NCBI RefSeq assembly: GCF_002931055.1
Contig: NZ_PSXX01000008.1
Coordinates: forward strand, 62,001 to 126,000
Direction: 5' to 3'
Origin: Pseudoclavibacter sp. AY1H1
GTDB lineage: Bacteria > Actinomycetota > Actinomycetes > Actinomycetales > Microbacteriaceae
DNA: 64,000 bases
The position numbers were made by a program, and so were the translations under genes. Shown here one piece after another: positions 42,559-51,830 of this stretch. Below the pieces are notes generated by a model. The model searched no databases, had not been told where the DNA came from, and saw only the letters and a list, made by a program, of their open reading frames with translations. Positions within the stretch are counted from its first letter, which is position 1, and each line of letters begins with the position of its first letter.

Positions 42559-43554
42559 TCAGTTCCCGGGTCCGCCGGAGCCGCCTGGCCCTCCGGCACC
42601 GCCACCGCTGGAGGGGGCCGCGCCTGCGGTCGGGGCGGTCGTGGTGTCGACGCGCACGGTGAGGGCGACGTTGTAGCCGCTCGTCGCATCGCCCGTGACG
42701 GTTGCGAGCTGCAGGGCTCCGCCGTCGTCACCGAACACGTTGTCGGAGTCGAGGCTGACCTGGGCAAGGTTCGAGGCGGAGCCCTCATAGCCCGCGAGCG
42801 CGTAGACGGCGTTCGAGGCGTACTCGGGCAGCGCGACCTGCGAGGTCGAGATCGCGTTGGTGGACTCGGTGATGTCGTCGACCGTCGGGTACACCTCGAA
42901 GTGGATGTGCGGCCAGCGGCCCGTGTAGCAGGCAGGGAAGATCGACGTGAAGGTGACGCTGCCGGAGCTGTCGGCGACCTGGACCCCGCGGAGGAAGGTC
43001 TCGTTCTCGATGCCCTCGGAGTACATGGAGTAGCCACCTGTGGCGTCGCAGTGCCAGACGTAGACGGCGACGTTCTCGAACGGCCGGTCGCCGTTCGCCA
43101 TGTCGAGGATCGTGAGCGTGAGCGTCATGGGCACGCCGGCAGCTGCGGTGCTGCTGCCGATGCTCGTGCGGATGTCGCTGCGCACGACCCCGGACTGCTC
43201 GAGCACATCCGCGCCGTTCGAGCCGTCGCCCGGATAGGGGCCGGCTGTCTCGTCGGGGATCTCGCTCGCTGGGAGGGCGCCGGCCGCTGCCGAAGCGCTC
43301 GAGGACGGGCTAGCCGTGGCAGCTGCCGTCGCCGCGGCGGTGCCCGCAGCACCCGACCCGGCAGGGGTGCACGCGGCGAGGGCGACCGTTCCGACGCCCA
43401 CTCCGAAGATGCTGAGCAGTCCGCGCCGCGACAGGAGCGTGCCGATGTCGAAGGCGACGCCCTGGTCGACGACCTCCTCGTCCGCTCGGTCGAGGAGCCT
43501 GCCCTCGTAGGCGGGTCCGTCAGGCGTGAGGTCGGGTTCGGGGATCTTGATCAT
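42559..43554 (-). CDS. Tat-exported intradiol dioxygenase-like lipoprotein
   Basis: This 331-residue protein begins with a 42-residue cytosolic leader, then LSRRGLLSIFGVGVGTVALAAC: a twin-arginine pair (43-44) and a lipobox with Cys62. After a low-complexity Ala/Ser/Thr linker comes a beta-rich domain of the protocatechuate/catechol intradiol dioxygenase fold, with VAVYVWHCDATGGYSMY and RWPHIHFEVYP giving Tyr and His candidates for the iron site. The Gly/Pro-rich C-terminus is disordered. CAGGAG favours the ATG at 43554. Secreted dioxygenase-like proteins are common, but their substrates are mostly unknown. Confidence 0.85.
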   Translation of the reverse strand: MIKIPEPDLTPDGPAYEGRLLDRADEEVVDQGVAFDIGTLLSRRGLLSIFGVGVGTVALAACTPAGSGAAGTAAATAAATASPSSSASAAAGALPASEIPDETAGPYPGDGSNGADVLEQSGVVRSDIRTSIGSSTAAAGVPMTLTLTILDMANGDRPFENVAVYVWHCDATGGYSMYSEGIENETFLRGVQVADSSGSVTFTSIFPACYTGRWPHIHFEVYPTVDDITESTNAISTSQVALPEYASNAVYALAGYEGSASNLAQVSLDSDNVFGDDGGALQLATVTGDATSGYNVALTVRVDTTTAPTAGAAPSSGGGAGGPGGSGGPGN

Positions 43555-43725
43555 GGCGGTGCTCCTGCTCTTCATCGTGGGATGAACGTCAGCATGAGTC
43601 GCCTGCCCAGGAGGGGGCTATGCCCTGCCTATGCCCGGGCTATGGCGTTGATCCCAGGCTGAATGTCCGTGGCTCGTGCTTAGCTATGCGCACACTTCGG
43701 CGGTGGCGAGAGGCGGGGGAGCGAC

Positions 43726-45345
43726 GTGACGCAGCAGATCGGTGTTCGGGAGTCGGGGACAGGCAGAGCGGCGAGCCCAGGGCCAGCCGGCTTGCAGCGT
43801 GCATCCAAGCTGCGGCAGACGCTGCTGCGCCTGGGTTCCGGTGCGCTCACGAAGACCTACGACCTCTACCACCTGCACCCCGCCGTCTGGCGGTGGACCG
43901 CCCGCCACTACGTGCCGGCCATGGGCGACTTCGCGAAGTTCAACGCCTGGATGATCTGCCAGCGCGCCAACCTCGACGTGCCCGCGTACCAGCGGTGGCT
44001 GCACGAGAACGACTTCACGTTCCGGTGGTGGCAGCTCTCGAGCTACCCCGAGACGAGCAAGGACGACTACGTCAAGCGCTACACGGAAGATGAGCGCTGC
44101 TGGGGCGGGGAGATCGACACGGTCGGCACCGTGGTCGATGAGTCGAGCGGGTCGAGCGGTTCTCCCTTCAACTGGATCCGCGGGCGGCACGAGCTGAAGA
44201 CGATCCACAACAACGTCGCCGGCTACATCACTCTGCTGTTCGGCACGAAGAAGCTCTTCGGCATCAACGCCTTCTCGATGGGGGCCTGGGCGACCGGCAC
44301 CAACACGGGCCACGCGCTGTCGAAGATCTCGATGGTCAAGAACACCGGCCCGGACATCGACAAGATCGTCGACACCATCCGTCACTTCGGCCCGAAGTAC
44401 CAGTACCTGGTGAGCGCCTACCCGCCGTTCCTGAAGCACCTGCGCGACCGGCTCGACGGCGAGGAGTGGTTCGACTGGTCGAAGCATCGACTCAACGGGT
44501 TCGTCGGCGGCGAGGCGATGACCGAGGGGCTGCGTGACTACCTGGAGGAGCGCTTCGGCCGCGTGTACTCGGGGTACGGGGCATCCGACCTCACGATCGG
44601 CATGGCGGGCGAGTCCGACGCGTGCGTGTGGCTGCGCCGGGCGATGTTCGCCGATGAGCGACTGAGGCGGGCGCTCCTCGGTGACGACGAGTCTCGCATT
44701 CCGATGGTCTTCCAGTACAACCCGCTCGAGACCTACCTCGAGACGAACGCGAGCAACGAGCTCGTCGTGACCCTCAACTCGTCTGCCGTGCTCAGCCCGA
44801 AGCTGCGCTACAACATCGGCGACGAGGCGAAGATCCTCTCATTCCCCGAGGTGCGGGAGAAGATCGCCGAGCTCGACCCGGCGTTGTCCAGGGCGTTCCA
44901 CCGCGCATTCGCGGTCCAGCGGATGAAGCTGCCGTTCCTCCTGCTCTTCGGCAGGAAGGACTCGACCATCTCGTACATGGGCGCGAACCTCTACCCGATC
45001 GACATCGAGAACGGGCTCTACCGCGACAACCCGCACGCTGGCGACATCGAGTCGTTCAAGCTCGGGCTGCTCGAGCTCGATGGCCACGAGCAGCGGCCCG
45101 TCGTGCATCTCCAGCTGCGCGAGGGCGCGGCGCTCTCGAGCGAGGAGCTCGCGACGCTCAGCGAGACGACGAGGGCGGGCATCGTCGACCACCTCGCCTC
45201 CGTCTCACGCGACTTCGCCCAGTCGCTCGACGAGGACCCGACGACGGGTGACCTCCGCATCGAGGTGCACTCCTTCGGCACGGGGCCGTTCACCGGGGGC
45301 AACGCGAAGATCAAGAACGTCTACGTCGTGAAGAACGCCGAGTAG
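43726..45345 (+). CDS. PaaK/CapK-like adenylate-forming enzyme
   Basis: This 539-residue protein has the ANL-superfamily phosphate loop DESSGSSGSPFNW near residue 138, the substrate-domain strand FVGGEAMTEGLRDYLEERFG with YSGYGASDLTIG, the RYNIGDEAKIL segment and a C-terminal lid, as in phenylacetate-CoA ligase and CapK relatives. It should activate a carboxylate as acyl-AMP, with CoA or an amine as acceptor. GGGGAGCG precedes the GTG. Three bases separate it from the next gene, so it heads a three-gene operon of unknown product. Confidence 0.82.
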   Translation: MTQQIGVRESGTGRAASPGPAGLQRASKLRQTLLRLGSGALTKTYDLYHLHPAVWRWTARHYVPAMGDFAKFNAWMICQRANLDVPAYQRWLHENDFTFRWWQLSSYPETSKDDYVKRYTEDERCWGGEIDTVGTVVDESSGSSGSPFNWIRGRHELKTIHNNVAGYITLLFGTKKLFGINAFSMGAWATGTNTGHALSKISMVKNTGPDIDKIVDTIRHFGPKYQYLVSAYPPFLKHLRDRLDGEEWFDWSKHRLNGFVGGEAMTEGLRDYLEERFGRVYSGYGASDLTIGMAGESDACVWLRRAMFADERLRRALLGDDESRIPMVFQYNPLETYLETNASNELVVTLNSSAVLSPKLRYNIGDEAKILSFPEVREKIAELDPALSRAFHRAFAVQRMKLPFLLLFGRKDSTISYMGANLYPIDIENGLYRDNPHAGDIESFKLGLLELDGHEQRPVVHLQLREGAALSSEELATLSETTRAGIVDHLASVSRDFAQSLDEDPTTGDLRIEVHSFGTGPFTGGNAKIKNVYVVKNAE

Positions 45346-45348
45346 GCC

Positions 45349-47310
45349 GTGTACACCACCGACTTCTCGAAGGCGCCCATCCAGGGAAGGGCGGAGGCCC
45401 TTGTCATCGTCGAGGGGCGCAGCGCCGAGCGGGAGGGCGTGATCTGGCGGCGGCGCCTCCGCGACCGCCGTGTCTCGGCGGAGCTGCTGCTCTTCGCGAG
45501 CGTCGAGCGCGCCCGCCAGGTCGCCGCTCGACACGACGGGCGCACGAAGCTCCTGCTCGCCGAGACCCGCGGCTACTCGAACGGCATCTGGCGGGCAGAC
45601 CCCGAGCCGCCACCCGGCGAGATGGCGCACAACCCCCACTTCGCCCCCGTCGCCAAGGAACGGGCCGAAGGGCGCACGCCACCGCTCGTCGCCGAGCCCA
45701 CGCGCAAGCCGAAGCGGCTCGCGACGCCCATCCCGCCGCCGTCGCACACGATCTTCGACACCGCATCGATGTTCGTGGGTGCGACCCGCTACACGACCCC
45801 GCTCGCCTGGGCAGTGACGAGTCGAATCTGGGGGCGGATGACCGGCAAGATGAGGCGTATGCCCGACTACTGCTGGCACGGCATCTACTGGGAGGCGCCG
45901 TGGACGCTCGGCACGCTGGCGAACTTCTCGACGCGCGATGCCCTCATCCGCTTCGCGAGGATGCCCGAGCACCGGCACCTCATGCAGTGGATCGTGAAGG
46001 ACACCAAGAACGCCGACGCCGGGTTCATCCGACTCTTCGCGAGCGAGGAGGAGCTGGCGGGTCTTGAGGAAGGCGCGACGCGTCGAGAGGCGGAAGCGGG
46101 TGACGTGGCGCGGCCTGTCATCGAGGTGAGGCGCGTCGAGTCCGAGCTGGAGTTCCTGGAGTTCGTGGAGCTTCCCGGGCGAGTGTCCGACCCCAGCCGT
46201 GAGGTGCCGGTGCTCGAGTCGACACTCCGCTCGTGGTGGAAGGACAAGCACGCGCACGAATCCGCGGTCGAGCTGCTGCTCGCCTATCGCGGGGGCGTGC
46301 CGGTTGCCCGCGCCGTCACGCACACGAGCAGCGCCCTCGACGCGAAGCTCGGATCGAGCCTGCAGCTGTTCGGCGCCGTCGCCGCGGCCGACGCGGAGGC
46401 GCTTGGAGCGATCGTCGGAGCCGTCGAGGAACGTGCCGCGATGGCAGGTCGGCACGAGCTCCTCGGACCTGTCACCCTGCTCCCCAACCAAGTGGGCGGC
46501 GTCATCACCTCGGGCTTCGGCGAGCGGGGATTCGTCGAGGGCGCCTGGAACCCGGATTGGGTGCCAGGCGCCTACGAGGGGCTGGGCTTCACGACGTGGA
46601 ACGAGTCGGCGACGTGGATCGCCCGGCTCGAGCAGGGCCGCCTCGGGCAGATCGAGAGCGACGCCTTCACGGCGCCGACCGAGGCCGAACTCGAGGCCGC
46701 CGGCATCGTCATCGAGCGGGCGTCGCGGTTGCGGTTCGCGCGCGATATCGCCCGCCAGCGGGAGCTCGTCAACGCCGCCTTCGCCGAGCTGCCCTACTAC
46801 ACGAAGATCTCGCCGGCGCAGATGCGCGAGGCGACCAGCGGGCTCGTCGCCATCATCGACCCCGCCATCTGGGTGTTCGCGCTCGACGCGAAGACGCGTG
46901 CACCACTTGGCTTCCTGCTCTGCGTGCCCGACGTGACTCGCATCGTGCAGCGTTCCTCCGGTCGCATCGGGGCGAGACAGCTGCTCGAGATCTGGCGCCA
47001 ACGGCGGGAGCCGCGGGAGGCGGTGCTCACCATCCAGGGCACGGCGCCCGAGGCTCGCGGTCGCGGGATCAGCACGCTGCTGGGGCGCACCGTCGGTGAG
47101 GCGCTCATCGAGGGCGGCTACACGGCACTGCGCTCAACCTACATCGGCCTCGACAACCCCGCCTCGGCGAGGCAGCTCAGCCGGATGGGCGGATCGGAGC
47201 TGCACAGCACGGTGTTCTACCGGCGGCCCGTGGGCGCTCCGGGCGGTCAGGCCGCAGACACGGCGATCGCGGGGCAGCAGCAGGCGACGAACCAGGGGGA
47301 GCAGCCATGA
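45349..47310 (+). CDS. Uncharacterised multidomain protein with C-terminal GNAT domain
   Basis: A 653-residue protein. Residues 1-90 form an unrecognised alpha/beta part; about 170-235 (DYCWHGIYWEAPWTLGTLANFSTRDALIRF and following) resembles a dimeric alpha+beta barrel of the monooxygenase/DUF3291 type; 255 to the end looks like tandem GNAT-like folds, the last with an acyl-CoA loop EARGRGIS near 570 and a typical NPASARQLSRMG helix. This combination suggests acyl transfer to an amine after activation by the upstream adenylating enzyme. Start GTG lies 3 nt after the preceding stop; the stop overlaps the next ATG. The domain order is not one I recognise. Confidence 0.7.
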   Translation: MYTTDFSKAPIQGRAEALVIVEGRSAEREGVIWRRRLRDRRVSAELLLFASVERARQVAARHDGRTKLLLAETRGYSNGIWRADPEPPPGEMAHNPHFAPVAKERAEGRTPPLVAEPTRKPKRLATPIPPPSHTIFDTASMFVGATRYTTPLAWAVTSRIWGRMTGKMRRMPDYCWHGIYWEAPWTLGTLANFSTRDALIRFARMPEHRHLMQWIVKDTKNADAGFIRLFASEEELAGLEEGATRREAEAGDVARPVIEVRRVESELEFLEFVELPGRVSDPSREVPVLESTLRSWWKDKHAHESAVELLLAYRGGVPVARAVTHTSSALDAKLGSSLQLFGAVAAADAEALGAIVGAVEERAAMAGRHELLGPVTLLPNQVGGVITSGFGERGFVEGAWNPDWVPGAYEGLGFTTWNESATWIARLEQGRLGQIESDAFTAPTEAELEAAGIVIERASRLRFARDIARQRELVNAAFAELPYYTKISPAQMREATSGLVAIIDPAIWVFALDAKTRAPLGFLLCVPDVTRIVQRSSGRIGARQLLEIWRQRREPREAVLTIQGTAPEARGRGISTLLGRTVGEALIEGGYTALRSTYIGLDNPASARQLSRMGGSELHSTVFYRRPVGAPGGQAADTAIAGQQQATNQGEQP

Positions 47311-48437
47311 CCGGCATCCACACGCTGAATCAGATCATCGCCGACGCAGCGTCGGCACCGTCAGCGCACAACACCCAACCGTGGTCGCCGCGCATGATCG
47401 GTGACGGGGTGGCCGTGGAGCTGAGGGTCTCGCGAAAGCGAACGCTTCCCGCCGCAGACCCGACCGGACGCGACACGCTGCTCGGCCTCGGCGCGTGGCT
47501 CGAGGCCTTCAGCGTCAGCGCGGCAGCGCACGGCGTGGCCTTCGATGTCGAGCTCCTCCCCGCGCTTGCCGACCCGGAAGCGATCGTGCAGGCCAGAAGC
47601 GACGAACCGGTGCTCCGCATCCAGCTGCACCACGACACCGTTTCTTCGGCCGGCGGCGACACGACACAGCCCGCCGAGTCCGCGTTCGACCCCGACTCCG
47701 AGCGACGGATGCTCGCCGCGCGCAAGACCGTGCGCAGCGGGCTCGAGCCAGCGCGTGGTCTTGTGCTCGAGCTCTCCGGCTCGCTCCCAGAGTGGCTGCG
47801 GCTCGTTCCCGTCGACGCCGACGACCTGCGGCACTTCTCGTCCCTCGGCACGGCCGACACCCTACGAGAGCCGGCTGTGGCGCGCGAGCTCGCGCACTGG
47901 CTCCGGCTCCACCCCTCGCATCCGCGCTACACGGTCGATGGGCTGAACGACAAGGCGCTCGGCATCCCCGCGTTCGCCACCCGGGTCGCTTCGGCGTTCA
48001 CCAGGAGGCGGCGCCTCCGAGACGTGGCAGTCGGCGTCACCGCACCGCTCGGCGAGCTGTGGCGTCGCGTGCTGCTCGAGGTGCCCGTGTCGGCCGCCGA
48101 CGAAGACGCCCCCGCCGAGGCGACGGCGTTCGTGCTCGTCGCCGACACCAAGCTGCTCGACCTAGGTTCCGGGGCGGAGATCACGCGGGTGCTCAACTCC
48201 CCGCTCGGGCTGCCACCCGCGCGAGTGCTCGAGGCCGGCCAGGCGCTCATGCGCCTTTGGGTGCGTGCGACCGCGCGCGGGGCGGCCCTCGCGCCAGCCT
48301 CGGAGGTCATCGACTCGTCGCTCGCGCAGGGCGAGCTGCGCTACCGGCTCGGCCTCTCCCGCCGCGACGTGCCGCTGTTCGTCACGCGCGTCGGAGTTCC
48401 GAGAGACCCACACCCGCCCCGGGCACCGCGACGCTGA
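47307..48437 (+). CDS. Nitroreductase-fold protein, Acg-like
   Basis: This 376-residue protein starts with LNQIIADAASAPSAHNTQPW, the hallmark of Acg-type (mycobacterial Rv2032-like) nitroreductase-fold proteins in which the fold is duplicated; RRMLAARKTVR and the late VLEAGQALMRLWVRATARGAALAPAS helix also fit. Acg-like members bind FMN but some lack activity. Its ATG overlaps the stop of the GNAT-containing gene, so the three genes are one translational unit. Oxidation or reduction of the acylated product is a plausible but unproven role. Confidence 0.8.
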   Translation: MTGIHTLNQIIADAASAPSAHNTQPWSPRMIGDGVAVELRVSRKRTLPAADPTGRDTLLGLGAWLEAFSVSAAAHGVAFDVELLPALADPEAIVQARSDEPVLRIQLHHDTVSSAGGDTTQPAESAFDPDSERRMLAARKTVRSGLEPARGLVLELSGSLPEWLRLVPVDADDLRHFSSLGTADTLREPAVARELAHWLRLHPSHPRYTVDGLNDKALGIPAFATRVASAFTRRRRLRDVAVGVTAPLGELWRRVLLEVPVSAADEDAPAEATAFVLVADTKLLDLGSGAEITRVLNSPLGLPPARVLEAGQALMRLWVRATARGAALAPASEVIDSSLAQGELRYRLGLSRRDVPLFVTRVGVPRDPHPPRAPRR

Positions 48438-48490
48438 ACAGCGCCCCGCTGCGCGGAACGCGTCGTCCGCGCGGGTCCGCTCGGGTCCGC

Positions 48491-49429
48491 TCAGTCGAGG
48501 CGCCGCATCCACTCGCTGATCAGGTCGATGCCGCGAGTGAAGGCGGGGTCGCGCGGCCGGTTGAGGAAGGCGTGCGCACTTCCGGGAATCACGCGGTACT
48601 CGGTGTCGACGCCGGCTGCGGCGAGCTCGCGCGCGAACGACGAACCGGATGCGCGCATCGCATCGCGGTCCGCGTCCACCACCAGCGACGGCGGGAGGCC
48701 CGTCAGGTCGTGCCCGCCGGGGAACGCGTCCGGACGTGAGAGCACGTCCTCGCTCCCCGCGTAGTTGAGGTTCATGGCTCCGATGAGCCAGGGAGTGTGG
48801 ACGTAGCGGCGGCTTCCGCGCAGTCGGCTCAGCAGCTCGGAGGACCGGGTCGGCAGCTGCGCGTGGAACGTCCCGTAGGTCAGGAACAGGCCCCGCACGG
48901 GAGAGCGCTCAGCTCGGGCGAGCCGGTACGCCGCCGCCGCAGCGAGGCAGGCACCGGCACTCGCCCCGCCGAGCACCACATCACGACCCGACCGGGAGGC
49001 GACCGCCTCGACGACCGCGAGCACGTCGTCGAGCGGCACCGGGAACCGCACGTCGGGGCGACGGTCGCGTTCCCACCGAGCTGAGCGTCCCGACTGTGGT
49101 GCGCGTCCAGACCGCTCCGGCCGCTGCGCGGACCCGGACGCCTCGCGTTGGGCCCGGTCGCGCCCGCCGAGCGTCACGAGCCGGTAGTCGACGGTCGTCA
49201 CCTCGAACCCCGCGCGCGCGAGCGCGAGCGCGACCTCGTGCGTCTCCGGCTGGTCGAGGCCGCCGGAATAGAAGCCGCCGCCGTGCAGCCAGATCACTGG
49301 CGAACTCGAGAGCCGGGCAGCGCTCGCGGCGGGCGCGTAGGACCGGACCGCCACCGGGCCGTTCGGGCCAGCGACGGCGGAACCCGTCGCATCCACCCCG
49401 TGCGGTGCAGTCGGCGAGCGTCTCGGCAT
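48491..49429 (-). CDS. Alpha/beta hydrolase, hormone-sensitive-lipase type
   Basis: A 312-residue esterase-like protein with the HSL-family oxyanion motif HGGGF, nucleophile elbow GASAG, an Asp in VDADRD and the catalytic His in SAHAF. A 40-residue Arg/Ser/Gly-rich insertion after VDYRLVTLGG is unusual and may be a disordered lid. The ATG at 49429 was chosen; an in-frame GTG at 49450 is possible. Substrate is unknown. The stop lies next to a duplicated 10-bp unit (CGGGTCCGCT twice at 48472-48491). Confidence 0.85.
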   Translation of the reverse strand: MPRRSPTAPHGVDATGSAVAGPNGPVAVRSYAPAASAARLSSSPVIWLHGGGFYSGGLDQPETHEVALALARAGFEVTTVDYRLVTLGGRDRAQREASGSAQRPERSGRAPQSGRSARWERDRRPDVRFPVPLDDVLAVVEAVASRSGRDVVLGGASAGACLAAAAAYRLARAERSPVRGLFLTYGTFHAQLPTRSSELLSRLRGSRRYVHTPWLIGAMNLNYAGSEDVLSRPDAFPGGHDLTGLPPSLVVDADRDAMRASGSSFARELAAAGVDTEYRVIPGSAHAFLNRPRDPAFTRGIDLISEWMRRLD

Positions 49430-49466
49430 CCGCCCACCATACGGGCACACGCTCTAGGCTCTTCGA

Positions 49467-50126
49467 ATGCACGAGCTACGCCTCTCCCCGGAAACCCAGC
49501 GCCGTGCCGTCGCGCTGAACATGCGGCAGTCCTGGATCAGCCTCGGGATGCTCGCCCCGCTCTTGCTGATCCTCACCGTCATCTTCTCGCTGCAGGATTT
49601 CTGGCTCGGCTTCGGCTACGGCGCACTGATCGTCGTCCTCCTCGGGGGCTCCGTGCCGCTCTCCATCTGGCTCGCGCGCAAGTCGATGCGCGAGACCTAC
49701 ATCCGCTTCGGCGACGGCTGGATCGAGCACAAGTGGATGTTCCGCACCCGCCGGTTCGCGGCGGCCGAGGCCACCAGCGTCGTCACCGTCGACCGGATGT
49801 CATTCGGCGGTTTCTCCGGACCCCCCACCCATCACCTCATCGTGACGGGCCACGACCGCCGCCTGCTGATCCTCGTCGGACAGATGTGGAGCACGCAGCA
49901 GCTCACGGCGATCATGCAGGACCTCGCGAGCCGGGGCGTGCCGTGGATGTCCGTCCCCGAGCTCGTCACGCCGCCGCAGCTGCGCCAGCGGGACCCTCGC
50001 CTCGTGCCGTGGTGGCAGGCGCACCCGGTCGCCCTCGCCCTGCTGATCGCCGGCGGCGTCTTCGTCTTCGTCATCCTGCTGCTCGTCGTCCTGGCCCTCG
50101 TCATCTTCACGGCGACCACGTCCTGA
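49467..50126 (+). CDS. Membrane protein with PH-like domain
   Basis: This 219-residue protein has two N-terminal membrane helices (about 25-45 and 50-70), a cytosolic beta-rich middle (RETYIRFGDGWIEHKWMFRTRRF through HHLIVTGHDRRLLILVGQ) resembling bacterial PH/YcxB-like domains, and one C-terminal membrane helix. Function is unknown. The ATG lies 6 nt after TAGGCT without a Shine-Dalgarno, so the transcript should be leaderless. It is followed by the FUSC-type gene, which has its own promoter. Confidence 0.75.
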   Translation: MHELRLSPETQRRAVALNMRQSWISLGMLAPLLLILTVIFSLQDFWLGFGYGALIVVLLGGSVPLSIWLARKSMRETYIRFGDGWIEHKWMFRTRRFAAAEATSVVTVDRMSFGGFSGPPTHHLIVTGHDRRLLILVGQMWSTQQLTAIMQDLASRGVPWMSVPELVTPPQLRQRDPRLVPWWQAHPVALALLIAGGVFVFVILLLVVLALVIFTATTS

Positions 50127-50183
50127 CCGAGGCTCCTGGCTCTCGCTGAGCATCGTCCCCGGCCCGCGGCCTACGCTGAGTCA

Positions 50184-51233
50184 GTGCGCTCCCTCTCCCG
50201 TCTCACCGGCCTCGACCGGATTCAGGCGAGCAAGCGCGTGCCCGCGCTGCAGGTCGCGAAGACCGCCATCGCGGCCGTGGGTGCCTGGTTGCTCGCAGGG
50301 TGGCTCATCCCTGGCCCGCTGCCGGTGTTCGCCGCCGTCGCCGCGCTGCTCGTCGTGCAGCCGAGCGTCAACCAATCGTTCGCGAAGGCGCTCGAGCGAA
50401 GCGCCGGCGTTGTCATCGGCGTCGCCGTCGCGAGCGCCATCTCGCTCGTGCTCGGCCCCCAGTCGTGGGTGATCCTCCTCGCGATCGTCGTCGCCATGAT
50501 CGTCGCCTGGCTGCTGCGCATGACCGCAACGACCAGCAACCAGGTCGCCATCAGCGCCATGCTCGTGCTCGCGCTCGGCGCATCCACGCCCGAGTACGCG
50601 CTCGATCGCATCCTCGAGACCCTCATCGGCGCGGCCTTCGGGCTGCTCGTCAACGCCATCATCCTGCCGCCAGTGCTCGTCGGGCCTGCGCAGCGCGACA
50701 CCGCGATGCTCGGCAACGAGATCGCCGCGTCGCTGGAGCGACTCGCCGACGCCATCGAGCAGCCGCAGACCGCCGCGAGCCTCACCGAGATGCTCCTCAA
50801 GGCGCGCCTGCTGCGCCCCATGGCGGGCGCCGCAGAGAACTCCATCGCCGACGGCCTGGAGTCCCTCGCCTTCAACCCGCGCAAGTCGAGCCACCACGAG
50901 GAGCTCGTCGAGTGCCGGCAGCTCCTCGACCGCTTCCGCCCGATCGTCACACAGCTCACCGGCATGACCCGCGCCGTCGCAGAGCACTGGGAGCCGACCC
51001 TCGCGGACGAGCCGCAGGCCATCGCGATCGCCGAGCAGCTCCGACGGGCAGCCCACGACACGCGCATCCTCATCCCGAGCGAGCCCGGAGAGCCCCGTGG
51101 GTTCATCCTCGAACCGCCCGCCCTCACCGCCCCGCTGGTCGTCTCGGCACCAAAGGGCGGCAGCTGGGTGCTCATCGGCTCCCTCATCGAAGACCTCCGC
51201 CGCATCCACGAGGGGCTCACCGCCGACGCGTAG
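50184..51233 (+). CDS. FUSC/aromatic acid exporter family membrane protein
   Basis: A 349-residue protein with six closely packed hydrophobic segments in the first 165 residues (ALQVAKTAIAAVGAWLLAGW, VFAAVAALLVVQPSV and following) and a long cytosolic helical region, the layout of FUSC/ArAE half-size exporters. Relatives export aromatic carboxylates such as hydroxybenzoates. The GTG lies 6 nt after TACGCT, so translation is probably leaderless. Downstream the CGCGTAGCGG segment holding its stop is repeated 36 bp later. Confidence 0.85.
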   Translation: MRSLSRLTGLDRIQASKRVPALQVAKTAIAAVGAWLLAGWLIPGPLPVFAAVAALLVVQPSVNQSFAKALERSAGVVIGVAVASAISLVLGPQSWVILLAIVVAMIVAWLLRMTATTSNQVAISAMLVLALGASTPEYALDRILETLIGAAFGLLVNAIILPPVLVGPAQRDTAMLGNEIAASLERLADAIEQPQTAASLTEMLLKARLLRPMAGAAENSIADGLESLAFNPRKSSHHEELVECRQLLDRFRPIVTQLTGMTRAVAEHWEPTLADEPQAIAIAEQLRRAAHDTRILIPSEPGEPRGFILEPPALTAPLVVSAPKGGSWVLIGSLIEDLRRIHEGLTADA

Positions 51234-51300
51234 CGGCAGGGCACGCCCGCCCCCTCCGCCTTCGCGTAGCGGCGGTGCACCCCCTCTTCCTTCGCGCAGT
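51227..51300. repeat. Tandem copies of the FUSC gene 3' end
   Basis: CGCGTAGCGGCAGGGCAC, containing the stop codon at 51231-51233, is followed by a near copy starting at 51263 (CGCGTAGCGGCGGTGCAC) and a more degenerate one at 51293. Periods are 36 and 30 bp. Confidence 0.65.
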
Positions 51301-51400
51301 CGGTCGCCCTGTCTCGCTGGGCGGAGGCTCTCGCCCTGCGCGCCTGCATCGGCCGTTCGCCTGTGTTGGCGCGCGCCCTTGCCGCCCGTGCCCCACCTGG

Positions 51401-51472
51401 CCAACTTTCGTGATGAGGCGGCCGGGGATGCGCTCTCAGGGGCCCGGCAGCGGTTCTCGTCACGCAAGTTGG
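51401..51472. repeat. 72-bp inverted-repeat element, CCAACTT type, copy 1
   Basis: CCAACTTTCGTGATGAG at the left and TTCTCGTCACGCAAGTTGG at the right are complementary at 15 of 17 positions. It lies in a 597-nt gene-free gap (51234-51830) before a zinc alcohol dehydrogenase gene; the rest of the gap holds copy 2 and C-rich, CCCCTGTCC-like degenerate repeats. Confidence 0.8.
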
Positions 51473-51581
51473 TCGCCGCCGAGAGGGGCTGCCCTGCTGT
51501 CCAGCCCCAGGAATCCCCTATCCCGTCCAGGGGCCCCTGTCCCGTCCTCGAGTCCCCTGCCCCGCCGTCGGAATCCCCTGT

Positions 51582-51654
51582 CCAACTCGCGGGATGGATG
51601 GGCCCGGAATGTGCCCTTCGGGCCCCGGTGCGCCGTTCTCGTCACGCAAGTTGG
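51582..51654. repeat. 73-bp inverted-repeat element, CCAACTT type, copy 2
   Basis: The right arm TTCTCGTCACGCAAGTTGG is identical to that of copy 1, while the left arm (CCAACTCGCGGGATGG) is more diverged. The inner part GGGCCCCGG-GTTCTC is also shared with copy 1, showing common descent. Confidence 0.75.
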
Positions 51655-51830
51655 CCGCGCTGCACGCCGCAGGCCCGCCGCGCGCCGTGGCAGGGCATGC
51701 CAGTACCTGGCACACCTGCCCCTCCCGGGCGCAGGCTGGTAGCGATCCAATGGAGGAACGGCGGCGGCCGGTGCTCTCGACGAGGGCGGCTGGCGCGCTG
51801 CCGTACCCGGAAGCGCAACGAGAGGCACCC

